DNA from: Longilinea arvoryzae
GTDB lineage: Bacteria; Chloroflexota; Anaerolineae; Anaerolineales; Anaerolineaceae
Reading direction: 5' to 3'
NCBI RefSeq assembly: GCF_001050235.1
Contig: NZ_DF967972.1
Location: 2,927,901-2,991,900, forward strand
DNA: 64,000 bases
Each line of letters starts with the position of its first letter. Position 1 is the first letter of the stretch. The translations under genes were made by a program, and so were the position numbers. Below, in pieces: positions 31,053 to 39,685 of the stretch. Below the pieces are notes generated by a model. The model was not told the DNA's origin, ran no database searches, and worked only from the letters and a program-made list of their open reading frames with translations.

Positions 31053-32408
31053 ATGAGCGATCTGATCATCGTTGGCGGCGGCCTGGCCGGTTGTGAAGCG
31101 GCCTGGCAGGCGGCTCAACGTGGAATTAAAGTATTTTTATATGAAATGCGCCCAAATGTCATGACCGGCGCGCATCGAACGGCGCAGCTTGCCGAGCTGG
31201 TGTGTTCGAATTCGCTGGGCTCGAGTCTCTTGGACCGTCCTTCCGGCCTGTTGAAGGAAGAACTCCGGCGGATGGGCTCGCTGCTGGTGGATTGCGCCGA
31301 TCGGGCAGCTCTCCCGGCCGGCGGCGCGCTGGCGGTCGATCGCGAGGTTTTTGCGTCCCTGGTCACCCGGGCTATCGAAAGCCACCCCAACATCCGGATC
31401 ATCCGCGAAGAAATCACATCCATTCCAAACCAGCCGGCCATCATTGCCTCCGGGCCGCTTACCTCCGCGAATTTGATTACGAGCATTCAACAATTGACGG
31501 GCGAAGACCACCTGTTCTTCTTCGACGCCATTGCTCCGGTCGTCCAGGCGGAGTCGGTCGATATGCAAATTGCCTACCGGGGTTCGCGCTACAAGGTCGG
31601 CAGCGCTGAAGCCGGCGATTATATCAATTGCCCGATGAGCGAGGATGAATACCACGCCTTTGTCGACCAACTCCTCGCGGCCGATCGCATCCAACTTCGC
31701 GATTTCGAAGGGGAAATTCGAGAGGGCGTCCGCGCCGGCGAAAACCATTTCTTCGAAGGCTGTCTACCGGTCGAGATTCTGGCCGAACGCGGTCGGGATA
31801 CCCTGGCTTTTGGTCCCATGCGCCCCATCGGCCTGCGCGGGCCAGGCCGAGGCGCTCGAAAAACCTTTGCCGTGCTGCAATTGCGTCAAGACGATCTGGC
31901 TGGCAGCCTGTTCAATCTGGTCGGCTGTCAGACGAACCTGACATTTGCGGAGCAGAGCCGGGTTTTTCGCCTGATTCCAGGTCTGCAAAACGCCGAATTC
32001 GCCCGTTATGGACAGATGCACCGGAATACGTTTATCGCGTCGCCGCGCCTGCTGTCAGCCACGCTCCAAACCCGCGAATATCCCGACCTGTTCTTCGCCG
32101 GGCAAATCACCGGCGTGGAGGGATATATGGGCAACATTGCCACCGGCCTTCTGGCAGGCGTAAATGCGGCCCGGGTATTGCGCGGCATTCCCCCGCTGAC
32201 CTTGCCCCCGGCCACCATGCTCGGCGCATTGTGCAATTACATTTCCCATGCGAATCCAGCCGACTTTCAACCCATGAAAGCCAATTTTGGAATTCTCCCG
32301 CCGATTGCGCACCCCAAGATCAGCCGCCGCGAACGCGCCATTCAATGCGTCGAACGCGCTTTGCTGTCCCTCGATCCCATCCTGTCCCAATTCCAAATTA
32401 ATTCCTGA
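31053..32408 (+). CDS. trmFO: Methylenetetrahydrofolate--tRNA-(uracil-5-)-methyltransferase
   Basis: 451 residues. The FAD-binding N-terminus DLIIVGGGLAGCEAAWQAA, YEMRP, CSNSLGS and the C-terminal ITGVEGYMGNIATGLLAG are diagnostic of TrmFO (formerly Gid). It makes ribothymidine at position 54 of tRNA using methylene-THF and FAD, as in most Gram-positive and many deep-branching bacteria. ATG 31053 is chosen because it gives the family N-terminus; an in-frame ATG at 30993 would add 20 residues. The gene diverges from rpoN across a 113-base gap. The M28 peptidase gene follows after 11 bases. Confidence 0.96.
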   Translation: MSDLIIVGGGLAGCEAAWQAAQRGIKVFLYEMRPNVMTGAHRTAQLAELVCSNSLGSSLLDRPSGLLKEELRRMGSLLVDCADRAALPAGGALAVDREVFASLVTRAIESHPNIRIIREEITSIPNQPAIIASGPLTSANLITSIQQLTGEDHLFFFDAIAPVVQAESVDMQIAYRGSRYKVGSAEAGDYINCPMSEDEYHAFVDQLLAADRIQLRDFEGEIREGVRAGENHFFEGCLPVEILAERGRDTLAFGPMRPIGLRGPGRGARKTFAVLQLRQDDLAGSLFNLVGCQTNLTFAEQSRVFRLIPGLQNAEFARYGQMHRNTFIASPRLLSATLQTREYPDLFFAGQITGVEGYMGNIATGLLAGVNAARVLRGIPPLTLPPATMLGALCNYISHANPADFQPMKANFGILPPIAHPKISRRERAIQCVERALLSLDPILSQFQINS

Positions 32409-32419
32409 GAGGAATACCC

Positions 32420-33310
32420 ATGCTTCGAAATCGTTGGGTTCGCACTGTGCTCGTTATTTTGCTCGTGGTTTTGGTCGCTACCGGATATATCCTTTACAGG
32501 GCTGACGGGAAAAAGCATTTCGATGCGGAACGCGCCTACCAGGACATTCTGACCCAGATGGCGTTCGGCCCGCGCACACCCGGCTCGGATGCCCACACCC
32601 AGGCGGTCGATTGGATGGTCGGCGAACTCAAGAAGGCAGGTTGGGGGGTCGAAGTCCAGGAACTGGAGTATCAGGGCCAGCCGGTCCGCAATGTCATTGC
32701 CAAAAGAGGCAGTGGAACTCCCTGGATCATCCTCGGCGCGCATTACGATTCACGCATTATGGCCGACCAAGACCACGATCCAATTTTGAGCCAGAAACCC
32801 GTGCCCGGCGCGGATGATGGCGCTTCAGGCGTGGCGGTATTAATGGAACTGGCCCGCGCGCTACCCGAAAACGCCTCCAGAGCCAGCCAGATCTGGCTGG
32901 TGTTCTTCGACAGCGAAGACCAGGGTGATCTTCCGGGGTGGGATTGGATCTATGGATCGCGCGCCTTTGTCGATCATTTGAACGGGCAGCCGGATGGGAT
33001 GGTTTTGTTGGATATGATCGGCGACGCCGATCTGAATATCTATCAGGAGAAAAATTCGGATGCCGAATTGACCCACCAAATCTGGGAAACCGCCGCCGAT
33101 TTGGGCTATTCGAAGCAGTTCATATCAACCCAGAAATTCAGGATGTTGGACGATCACATTCCATTCATTGAAAAAGGCATCCCGGCCGTCGACCTCATCG
33201 ACTTCGATTATCCGTACTGGCATACCAGCCAGGATACGGCCGACAAGGTTTCGGCCGACAGTCTGGAGATCGTCGGGCAGACGCTGTTGGTCTGGTTAAC
33301 AACCCCGTAA
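32420..33310 (+). CDS. M28 family protein, glutaminyl-peptide cyclotransferase-like
   Basis: 296 residues. An N-terminal hydrophobic helix (about 8-26) acts as signal anchor, so the enzyme domain should be outside the membrane. Zinc-site motifs of M28: GAHYDSR (His, Asp), PVPGADDGASGVA (Asp), FFDSEDQGD (Glu), and DDHIPFIEKGIPAVDLIDFD with YPYWHTSQD (His). The DHIPF and WHT motifs resemble glutaminyl cyclases more than aminopeptidases, so pyroglutamate formation on exported peptides is the likely reaction, with aminopeptidase as the alternative. GAGGA lies before the ATG. It probably shares a transcript with trmFO. Confidence 0.88.
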   Translation: MLRNRWVRTVLVILLVVLVATGYILYRADGKKHFDAERAYQDILTQMAFGPRTPGSDAHTQAVDWMVGELKKAGWGVEVQELEYQGQPVRNVIAKRGSGTPWIILGAHYDSRIMADQDHDPILSQKPVPGADDGASGVAVLMELARALPENASRASQIWLVFFDSEDQGDLPGWDWIYGSRAFVDHLNGQPDGMVLLDMIGDADLNIYQEKNSDAELTHQIWETAADLGYSKQFISTQKFRMLDDHIPFIEKGIPAVDLIDFDYPYWHTSQDTADKVSADSLEIVGQTLLVWLTTP

Positions 33311-33314
33311 GGTG

Positions 33315-33343
33315 TTGGCAAAAACCGGTTCATGGCGTACACT
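33315..33343 (+). promoter_or_regulatory. Promoter abutting the start of the following kinase gene
   Basis: TTGGCA, 17 bases, TACACT. The ATG of the kinase begins eight bases after the -10 box, so the message would have almost no leader. Confidence 0.65.
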
Positions 33344-33351
33344 TAAGGTCT

Positions 33352-34614
33352 ATGACGAATGAGCTGGTACTCCTCCAAACCATTCGCCCTATTTGGACTC
33401 ATCGAGTTTTGCAAAGCCTGGCGCGAGGCGCTGGTTTGCGAGAGGGCCTGCGCAACCAGCTAGACCAGTTCTTCAACCTGCTCGAAGAAGCTGTTGAGAC
33501 TGGAGACCCGGCATGGCTCGATTCGGTTATCGAAATTTGGGCTACTTCCCTTACACAGACCGACCTTGAAGGGGGGACCTCCAATCTCACCCGTCTCATG
33601 GGTGAATTGATGGTTCATACCCACGAAGTCTGCCGGGAAACATTGGATGAAGCGCAGGGACAAACGCTCATGGGCGCTTTGTTACCCTGTTTTAGTCATG
33701 CTTTTGAAAAAGCTGCGCAAGCAGAAAACCAGGTCAAAATGGCCTTTCTTTCCAATGAATTGGCCGACGTGCGCCAATCCCTGGAAAAGTTGGACCGTAG
33801 TAAAAGCGATTTTATTTCCGTAGCCGCCCATGAATTACGGACTCCTTTGACGCTTATCGAAGGATACGCGGCCATGCTCGAAGAATCTCTGGAACAGGAA
33901 GCGGCGAAGGGAACTGAAGCTCAGTTGATCCGGGGAATTCATCACGGGACGCGCCGGCTGCATTCCATCATCGATGACATGATCGACGTTTCATTGATCG
34001 ACAACAACATGTTGACGCTCAATCACCAACCCGTGTGGGTCAACCGTTTGCTGGCGGTCCTGTCGGAAGAAGTCCGAAGCACGCTCTCCGATCGGAATCT
34101 GAGTTTGAACCTCGCCGATTTCGAGGGCAGTAACGAGATGATCTTTGGCGACCCCGAACGGTTGCTTCAGTTGCTACGGAATGTGCTCACGAATGCGATA
34201 AAATTTACCCCGGATGGCGGTCAAATTTGGATCGACGGCCGGAAATTACCCGGCTTTTTAGAAATAACGATTCACGACAGCGGTATCGGAATCGATCAGG
34301 AAGATCAGTCGACGATCTTCGATAAATTTAGCCGGCTTGGAGATCCTTCCCTGCACTCCAGCGGGAAGACCAAATTTAAAGGTGGCGGACCAGGCCTGGG
34401 ATTGCATATTGCCAAAGGAATTGTGGAGGCCCATAACGGGGCAATCTGGGTTGACTCACCGGGATATGATGAAAAGAAATTTCCCGGTTCGACATTCCAC
34501 ATTTTGCTCCCCATCCAGCAAGAACCGCCGGATGAAAAGATGGCGCGTATATTTTCTTCCCTCCATACCACATCCTCAAGCGAGAGAAAAACTCAACCCT
34601 ATGAAACCTTCTGA
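33352..34614 (+). CDS. Soluble sensor histidine kinase
   Basis: 420 residues without membrane helices. The first ~135 residues are a helical region of unknown family; a short coiled coil (ELADVRQSLEKLDRSKSD) precedes HisKA with His160 in VAAHELRTPLTLIEGY. The HATPase domain has the N box (LRNVLTNAIKFTPDGG), G1 (IHDSGIGID) and G2 (GGGPGLGLHIAKGIV). Its expected partner regulator is not adjacent. The end overlaps the aminotransferase start by 14 bases. No ribosome site precedes the ATG, in keeping with the near-leaderless promoter. Confidence 0.9.
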   Translation: MTNELVLLQTIRPIWTHRVLQSLARGAGLREGLRNQLDQFFNLLEEAVETGDPAWLDSVIEIWATSLTQTDLEGGTSNLTRLMGELMVHTHEVCRETLDEAQGQTLMGALLPCFSHAFEKAAQAENQVKMAFLSNELADVRQSLEKLDRSKSDFISVAAHELRTPLTLIEGYAAMLEESLEQEAAKGTEAQLIRGIHHGTRRLHSIIDDMIDVSLIDNNMLTLNHQPVWVNRLLAVLSEEVRSTLSDRNLSLNLADFEGSNEMIFGDPERLLQLLRNVLTNAIKFTPDGGQIWIDGRKLPGFLEITIHDSGIGIDQEDQSTIFDKFSRLGDPSLHSSGKTKFKGGGPGLGLHIAKGIVEAHNGAIWVDSPGYDEKKFPGSTFHILLPIQQEPPDEKMARIFSSLHTTSSSERKTQPYETF

Positions 34615-35788
34615 ACCAACCTTTCAACCTGCCGATCGAATTGCGTCCTTCAAACCCTACTTCTTTGCCGCCCTCACCCAGAAAATCAACACGCTCAAGG
34701 CAAAAAACGTCGACGTCATCCGGATTGACATGGGATCGCCAGATCTTCCCCCGGCCGAGTTCATCGTCGATGCGCTTGAAAAATCCGCCCGCCGCAAGGA
34801 TACGCACGGTTATTCGCCCAATGGCGGCACGCCGGCTTTCCGGCAGGCCATCGCCGATTACTACCTCAATCGGTTCGATGTATCCCTGGATCCAAAGACC
34901 GAAACGCTGGCGTTGCTGGGTTCCAAGGAAGGCCTCTTTAACCTGAGCCAGGTCATCCTCAATCCGGGAGACATTTCCATAGTCCCGGATCCCGGTTATC
35001 CGGTTTACAGCGCCTCGGGCCTCATCGCCGGCGGCGAAATCCATTACGTTCCGCTGCTCAAGGAAAACGGCTTCCTGCCTGACCTCGACAGTATCCCGGC
35101 CGATATTTTGGATCGGGCCAAGATTCTCTGGCTGAATTACCCCAACAATCCAACCGGCGCAATTGCACCATTTGCTTTTCTGGAAAAGGCCATCCATTTT
35201 GGCCACCAGCATCACATCTTGATCGCACATGATGCGCCGTATGCCGATGTGTGCTTCGATGGTTACCGCGCTCCCAGCATCCTGCAGGTCCCCGGCGCCA
35301 GGGAAGTGTGCATCGAATTCAATTCGCTGTCGAAAGCCTATAACATGGCCGGCTGGCGATTGGGCATGGCGGTGGGCAATCCTCAGGTGTTGGGCTATCT
35401 TTCGACCTATAAAAGCCAGGTCGACACCTCTGTCTTCCAACCCATCATGGACGCCGGCATTGCTGCGTTGACCGGCGACCAGGGCTGGTTGGAGGGCCGC
35501 AATCAGATTTATCAAAAACGGCGCGATATCGTCGTCGCCGGATTGAAAGAGGCTGGCTTTGCCGTCGATGTGCCGCCAGCCGCGATTTACGTCTGGGCGC
35601 ATTTGCCAGAAGGTTATCCAGATTCGATGGCCTATTGTGACCGGCTTTTGAATGAAACCGGCGTCAGCATGACCCCCGGTCGTGTTTACGGCAATTTTGG
35701 GGAAGGGTATATCCGGATTTCCCTGGGAACCGCGACCGAGCGCATTCAGCAAGCCATGGATCGATTGGTCGATTGGATGCATCAATAG
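34601..35788 (+). CDS. Class I/II PLP aminotransferase, LL-diaminopimelate aminotransferase-like
   Basis: 395 residues. The PLP lysine is Lys245 in NSLSKAYNMAGWRLG; other class I motifs are YPNNPTGA, HDAPYADV and GYIRISLG. The SLSKAYNMAGWR box and IDMGSPDLPP opening resemble the DapL/DapC2-type enzymes of lysine and peptidoglycan synthesis, but substrate cannot be fixed from motifs and an alanine or aspartate aminotransferase is possible. ATG 34601 lies inside the end of the kinase gene; upstream in-frame codons read through kinase coding sequence and are unlikely to be used. hflX follows after 11 bases. Confidence 0.9.
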   Translation: MKPSEPTFQPADRIASFKPYFFAALTQKINTLKAKNVDVIRIDMGSPDLPPAEFIVDALEKSARRKDTHGYSPNGGTPAFRQAIADYYLNRFDVSLDPKTETLALLGSKEGLFNLSQVILNPGDISIVPDPGYPVYSASGLIAGGEIHYVPLLKENGFLPDLDSIPADILDRAKILWLNYPNNPTGAIAPFAFLEKAIHFGHQHHILIAHDAPYADVCFDGYRAPSILQVPGAREVCIEFNSLSKAYNMAGWRLGMAVGNPQVLGYLSTYKSQVDTSVFQPIMDAGIAALTGDQGWLEGRNQIYQKRRDIVVAGLKEAGFAVDVPPAAIYVWAHLPEGYPDSMAYCDRLLNETGVSMTPGRVYGNFGEGYIRISLGTATERIQQAMDRLVDWMHQ

Positions 35789-35799
35789 GAAGCAAGTCC

Positions 35800-37137
35800 A
35801 TGTCGAAAAGAGTCTCGGAACCAACCGCCCCACCCGTCGAGCGCGCATTTCTGGTCGGTGTAGAAGTCAAAAGCCAGCCCGGTCTCCTTTCACTCGAGGA
35901 TTCTCTGAGCGAGCTTTCGCTGCTGTGTGAGACCGCAGGATTGGAAGTGGTCGGCGAGACGAAACAGCGCCTGGATACACCTCACCCCAATACCTACATC
36001 GGGTCGGGCAAGGTGGAAGAAATCCGTCTGCTGGTCGAAGAGACTCTTTCCAATGTGGTGGTGTTCGACACCGAATTATCACCCACCCACCAGCGCGAAC
36101 TGGAAGAAAAATTAGGTGATAACGTCCGGGTTCTCGATCGCACCGCGATCATCCTGGATATTTTCGCCCAACACGCCAATACGCGCGAAGGGAAATTACA
36201 GGTCGAGTTGGCGCAATACGAATACCGGTTGCCCCGCCTGACGCGCGCCTGGACGCACCTCGCCAGACAGGCCGGTGGCGGCGGCGGGCGCACCGGCAGT
36301 GTTGGCGGGGTTGGCCTGCGCGGCCCGGGTGAAACGCAGTTGGAAGTCGACCGCCGGGATATTCATCGCCGGATTTCGGCGCTCAAAAAGGAACTGGAGA
36401 ACGTCCGCGCGCACCGCAGCCGGCACCGCGACCAGCGCCGCCGGACTCAGATTCCGGTGATCGCCCTGGTTGGCTATACGAATGCCGGAAAATCGACTTT
36501 GCTCAATCACCTTTCCAAAGCCGACGTTTACGTGGCCGATAAGCTTTTCGCAACCCTCGACCCCACCACCCGCCGGGTCGAATTACCCGGCGGCCATTGG
36601 GTTCTGATGACCGATACGGTCGGCTTCATTCAAAAATTGCCCACCCAGCTCATCGCCGCATTCCGCGCCACCCTGGAAGAGATCACCGAGGCGGATCTGC
36701 TTATCCACCTGGTTGACGCGACCCATCCCAACGCTCATGTTCAGTGGGACTCGGTCAAGGAAACCTTGAGCGCCATCGATGCCGGAAACATTCCAATGAT
36801 TACCGCATTGAATAAGATCGACCAGTTGTCCGATCCAGAGGAAGCCCAACGCCTCACAACGGAATACGAGGATGCCATCGCGATTTCGGCTTTGAAGGGC
36901 GCCGGGATACAGAACCTCTTGAGTTCGATCGAACGGGAACTCTTCGAAACCTTCGTCCCCGTGACGGTCTATCTGCCATTCCAGGAAGGCCAACTGATTT
37001 CGTTGTTCCACGAGCAGGGACAGATCGCCACCACTGAAAATACGCGGACCGGCGTGACCATCCAGGGCAACCTCCCCGGCCGGCTCATCGCCCGCTACCA
37101 GCCTTTCTTCGAACGTCCAAAATCAACGGAGGAATAA
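35800..37137 (+). CDS. hflX: GTPase HflX, ribosome-associated
   Basis: 445 residues. The N-terminal HflX domain (THQRELEEKLGDNVRVLDRT, GGGGGRTGSVGGVGLRGPGE with the glycine-rich loop) is followed by a GTPase domain: G1 GYTNAGKST from residue 225, DPTTRR, G3 DTVGF, G4 NKID. HflX splits stalled ribosomes under stress. ATG 35800 has AGGAAG upstream. It probably lies in one transcript with the aminotransferase and the small membrane gene that starts directly after its stop. Confidence 0.96.
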   Translation: MSKRVSEPTAPPVERAFLVGVEVKSQPGLLSLEDSLSELSLLCETAGLEVVGETKQRLDTPHPNTYIGSGKVEEIRLLVEETLSNVVVFDTELSPTHQRELEEKLGDNVRVLDRTAIILDIFAQHANTREGKLQVELAQYEYRLPRLTRAWTHLARQAGGGGGRTGSVGGVGLRGPGETQLEVDRRDIHRRISALKKELENVRAHRSRHRDQRRRTQIPVIALVGYTNAGKSTLLNHLSKADVYVADKLFATLDPTTRRVELPGGHWVLMTDTVGFIQKLPTQLIAAFRATLEEITEADLLIHLVDATHPNAHVQWDSVKETLSAIDAGNIPMITALNKIDQLSDPEEAQRLTTEYEDAIAISALKGAGIQNLLSSIERELFETFVPVTVYLPFQEGQLISLFHEQGQIATTENTRTGVTIQGNLPGRLIARYQPFFERPKSTEE

Positions 37138-37347
37138 ATGCTGCAAGGCTTTTCGCGGTTCCTCGATCAGGCCTCCGAATTCCTGGCCACCCGTAAGGGG
37201 TTGTTGCCCATTCTGGGCATGCTCCTGATCGGGGTGAATTTCGTCTTTCGACTGGCCGTCCCGGGATGGTTCCAGGAGTCAGATTTCTTCCTGCATCTGG
37301 GACTCATCCTGGCGATATTGGGCTTTTTACTGGCGCAAGCTTTATAA
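37138..37347 (+). CDS. Small membrane protein, two helices
   Basis: 69 residues with two hydrophobic helices (about 22-40 and 50-68) and a short polar N-terminus (GFSRFLDQASEFLATRKG). No family recognised. The ATG immediately follows the hflX stop, and GGAGG in the last hflX codons gives a good ribosome site, so it is translated from the hflX message. A hairpin follows its stop. Confidence 0.72.
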   Translation: MLQGFSRFLDQASEFLATRKGLLPILGMLLIGVNFVFRLAVPGWFQESDFFLHLGLILAILGFLLAQAL

Positions 37348-37354
37348 GAATCGC

Positions 37355-37382
37355 AAACGGGCCGCAAAATGCGGCCCGTTTA
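37355..37382. terminator. Convergent hairpin between the hflX operon and rpmF
   Basis: An eleven-base-pair stem (AAACGGGCCGC with GCGGCCCGTTT) and five-base loop. T-runs are short on both sides (GTTTA on plus, CGTTTG on minus), but the stem is strong and the position fits a shared terminator. Confidence 0.7.
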
Positions 37383-37400
37383 CAATTCATAGGAATAGAA

Positions 37401-37598
37401 TTACTTGGTTTTCTTTTCTTTTTCGACGCTGATGACTTCGCGACCCTGATAATGGCCGCAGTTGGGGCAAACCGTGTGCGGTAAGCGCATCTCGCCGCAC
37501 TGGCTGCATTGAACCAGGTTCATAGCCATCAGTGCATCATGCGCTCTGCGGCGATCGCGACGACCCTTGGATAATTTCCGTTTTGGAAGAGGAACCAT
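37401..37598 (-). CDS. rpmF: 50S ribosomal protein L32
   Basis: 65 residues. VPLPKRKLSKGRRDRRRAHDAL is the L32 N-terminus after the initiator Met; two zinc knuckles, CSQC and CPNC, show it is the C+ (zinc-binding) form. ATG 37598 gives the family N-terminus and has GGAG upstream; an in-frame ATG at 37631 is less likely. It is alone rather than beside yceD (DUF177) or plsX, its usual neighbours, and has its own consensus promoter. Confidence 0.96.
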   Translation of the reverse strand: MVPLPKRKLSKGRRDRRRAHDALMAMNLVQCSQCGEMRLPHTVCPNCGHYQGREVISVEKEKKTK

Positions 37599-37657
37599 GC
37601 CAAACTCCTGTATCTGATTGCCAGCCGGCAAATTTAAGCTCTTGAATAAGCCGTCGA

Positions 37658-37687
37658 ATTATATCCGCAGCCTGTCATTTATGTCAA
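37658..37687 (-). promoter_or_regulatory. rpmF promoter, full consensus
   Basis: On the minus strand a perfect TTGACA (37687-37682), 18 bases, and a perfect TATAAT (37663-37658): the strongest-looking promoter in the window, fitting a ribosomal protein gene. Confidence 0.88.
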
Positions 37688-37733
37688 GAGAACCGCCGGC
37701 ATTTTCTTATGGAGCATTCCGGATCAACACACC

Positions 37734-38411
37734 ATGAGGAATGGGTTCGCACGAATCATCGCTCGCCTGATGTCCTGGTTTTTCAACCAGCTCTACACTC
37801 GCCTGGCCTGGGCCTACGACGGAGTGGCCGGCCTGGTCTCGCTGGGCCGGTGGCAGGATTGGGTGCTGGCGATGATCCCCCATGCAACCCCATCCCCAAC
37901 CCTGGAGGTGGGTTTCGGCCCCGGCCATCTGCAGAGCGCATTACGTCTTCGGGATGATGAAATTTACGGGATCGATCTCAGCCGTCCGATGTGCAACTTG
38001 ACTCGCAAACGTCTTCTGGAAATCGGCCGGGTTGCCAGGATCACCCGCGCAGATGTCGAGAATGCCCCCTTCCCGGATGAAACCTTTTCCCGAATTGTGA
38101 CCACCTTCCCGGCGCCCTACATTTTTTCTCCCGCAACGGCGCGGGAGTGCTACCGGTTATTGAAAGCGGATGGGGTCCTGGTGGTATTGCTCTCGGTGCA
38201 AATGAATGGGAATTCTCTTCCCGAAAGGGTCATACGCTTGGTCTTGCGGCCCCCTGGTCTGAGAAAGGCGGAAAATCTGGCAGTCGAGACGATCTTCGCA
38301 GCCTACCGGGCGCAGGGTTTCCAGACGACTTCCCAATGGCTCCGGTCTCGCGAAGACGACCTGCTGGTTTTATCCTTCCAGAAACCTGGCTTTATTATTA
38401 AAGGATTCTGA
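37734..38411 (+). CDS. Class I SAM-dependent methyltransferase
   Basis: 225 residues. Motif I is LEVGFGPGHL near residue 62, followed by GIDLSRPM and the VENAPFPDETFSRIVTTFPAPY stretch typical of Methyltransf_11 proteins. The N-terminal ~50 residues include a hydrophobic/aromatic stretch (LMSWFFNQLYTRLAWAYD), as in ubiquinone/menaquinone-type methyltransferases. The substrate is unknown. No clear ribosome site precedes the ATG. The SpoIIE-type gene begins 15 bases after its stop. Confidence 0.88.
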   Translation: MRNGFARIIARLMSWFFNQLYTRLAWAYDGVAGLVSLGRWQDWVLAMIPHATPSPTLEVGFGPGHLQSALRLRDDEIYGIDLSRPMCNLTRKRLLEIGRVARITRADVENAPFPDETFSRIVTTFPAPYIFSPATARECYRLLKADGVLVVLLSVQMNGNSLPERVIRLVLRPPGLRKAENLAVETIFAAYRAQGFQTTSQWLRSREDDLLVLSFQKPGFIIKGF

Positions 38412-38426
38412 GATAAAATTCAAGGT

Positions 38427-39152
38427 ATGGAAATTCAGATTGCAGTCGCCAAAACCAATCGATACGCCACAGCAGAAAGCGGCGATACCCTCGAAGTCGT
38501 CGAACGTCCGAATGGCGGCGTTTCAGTCGTACTGGCGGACGGCCAAACCTCCGGCAGAGCGGCGAAAATAATCTCTTCCATTGTTGTTCGTCAGGTCATC
38601 GGGCTGCTGGCGGAAGGCGTGCGCGACGGCGCAGCCGCCCGAGCCGCTTCCGATCATCTCTTTACGGAACGCAGCGGCCGAATCAGCGCCACGCTGAATA
38701 TTCTTTCTGCCGACCTGCAGACCGGAACGCTGGTCATTACCCGCAACAACCCGACGCCGATTTTCATTGCCCGCGTCGAAAAAATCGAATGTCTGACCGG
38801 CGAAAGTACTCCGATCGGAACTTCGCGCAACATTCGTCCCGCCATTACCGAAATTCCCCTCGAACTTGGTTTGACGGTCGTTCTCTACACCGACGGGGTG
38901 TGGAATGCCGGCGATCAGTACGGATCGCATTTGGATGTGTGCACATTACTGGAAGCAACACTGGAAGAACAGGAGCCGCCCGCCCAGGAAATTGCGGATA
39001 CACTCCTGGCGCAGGCCATCCGTTTGGATCATGGCCGGCCAAACGACGATATGAGTGTGGTCGTTTTACGAGTCATCCCGAACGAAGAAGAGGGAATTCG
39101 ACGGATGGGAGTACGGCTGCCGGTTCCGGTTACCTCGCCATTCAATCAATGA
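38427..39152 (+). CDS. SpoIIE/PP2C-type serine phosphatase domain protein
   Basis: 241 residues, a single SpoIIE-like phosphatase domain without sensor domain. Metal-binding motifs: VLADGQTSG near residue 36 (the DG pair), LYTDGVWNAG near 155, and RPNDDMSVVVLRV near 205. It probably dephosphorylates an anti-sigma-factor antagonist or similar Ser/Thr phosphoprotein; no STAS or anti-sigma gene is adjacent. The ATG begins seven bases after a TAAAAT box with no ribosome site, so it may be leaderless. Confidence 0.85.
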   Translation: MEIQIAVAKTNRYATAESGDTLEVVERPNGGVSVVLADGQTSGRAAKIISSIVVRQVIGLLAEGVRDGAAARAASDHLFTERSGRISATLNILSADLQTGTLVITRNNPTPIFIARVEKIECLTGESTPIGTSRNIRPAITEIPLELGLTVVLYTDGVWNAGDQYGSHLDVCTLLEATLEEQEPPAQEIADTLLAQAIRLDHGRPNDDMSVVVLRVIPNEEEGIRRMGVRLPVPVTSPFNQ

Positions 39153-39206
39153 GATTTACCGTCCGGTCTCTGTTGGCATGCCAGGAAAGATCCTCGCGAT
39201 CCATCC

Positions 39207-39578
39207 ATGGGAAATACCTCAGATGCTGACCCTCTTATAGGTCTTGTTGGCGTCTGCGCTGCGGGAAAAACAACCATCACAGCCAGGCTGAGAGCCTTGG
39301 GAATCCGCGCCAAACCGATCGCGCAAGAACATTCCTACGTCGCCGATATGTGGCTGCGTCTCACCCATCCCGAAATTCTCGTCTTCCTGGACGCTTCCTA
39401 TCCGGTCTGCATGGCTCGCAGAAAGCTAAACTGGACGGAAATGGAATATCAGGAACAACAACACCGCCTCAGGCATGCCCGGCAGCACGCCAATTTATAT
39501 ATTTTCACCGATGATTTGACGCCGGAGCAGATTATTGAGAAAATCAGAGCCTTCATACAGGTCTGGCGACAGCAATGA
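39207..39578 (+). CDS. Small P-loop nucleotide-binding protein
   Basis: 123 residues. An N-terminal Walker A-like GVCAAGKTT (about residues 15-23) and a kinase-like layout (LVFLDASYPVCMARR, a LID-like YQEQQHRLRHARQ) suggest a small nucleoside/nucleotide-kinase-fold protein, much shorter than usual (180-220 residues). No second catalytic motif is clear. It follows the SpoIIE-type gene by 54 bases on the same strand. Substrate and activity unknown. Confidence 0.7.
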   Translation: MGNTSDADPLIGLVGVCAAGKTTITARLRALGIRAKPIAQEHSYVADMWLRLTHPEILVFLDASYPVCMARRKLNWTEMEYQEQQHRLRHARQHANLYIFTDDLTPEQIIEKIRAFIQVWRQQ

Positions 39579-39685
39579 AATTCCTGGGCCTTAATTCGCC
39601 CTACACATCCAATTCCATCGAGTGTATAATCCTACAATCCGCCAGCTGCGTGCTGGCATTTGCATGAATCGGAGGCCACTCTCGA

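Noticed and set aside
34376..35848. A 490-codon frame opposite the aminotransferase
   Set aside because: Shadow of a conserved PLP enzyme; no ribosome site and no domain.
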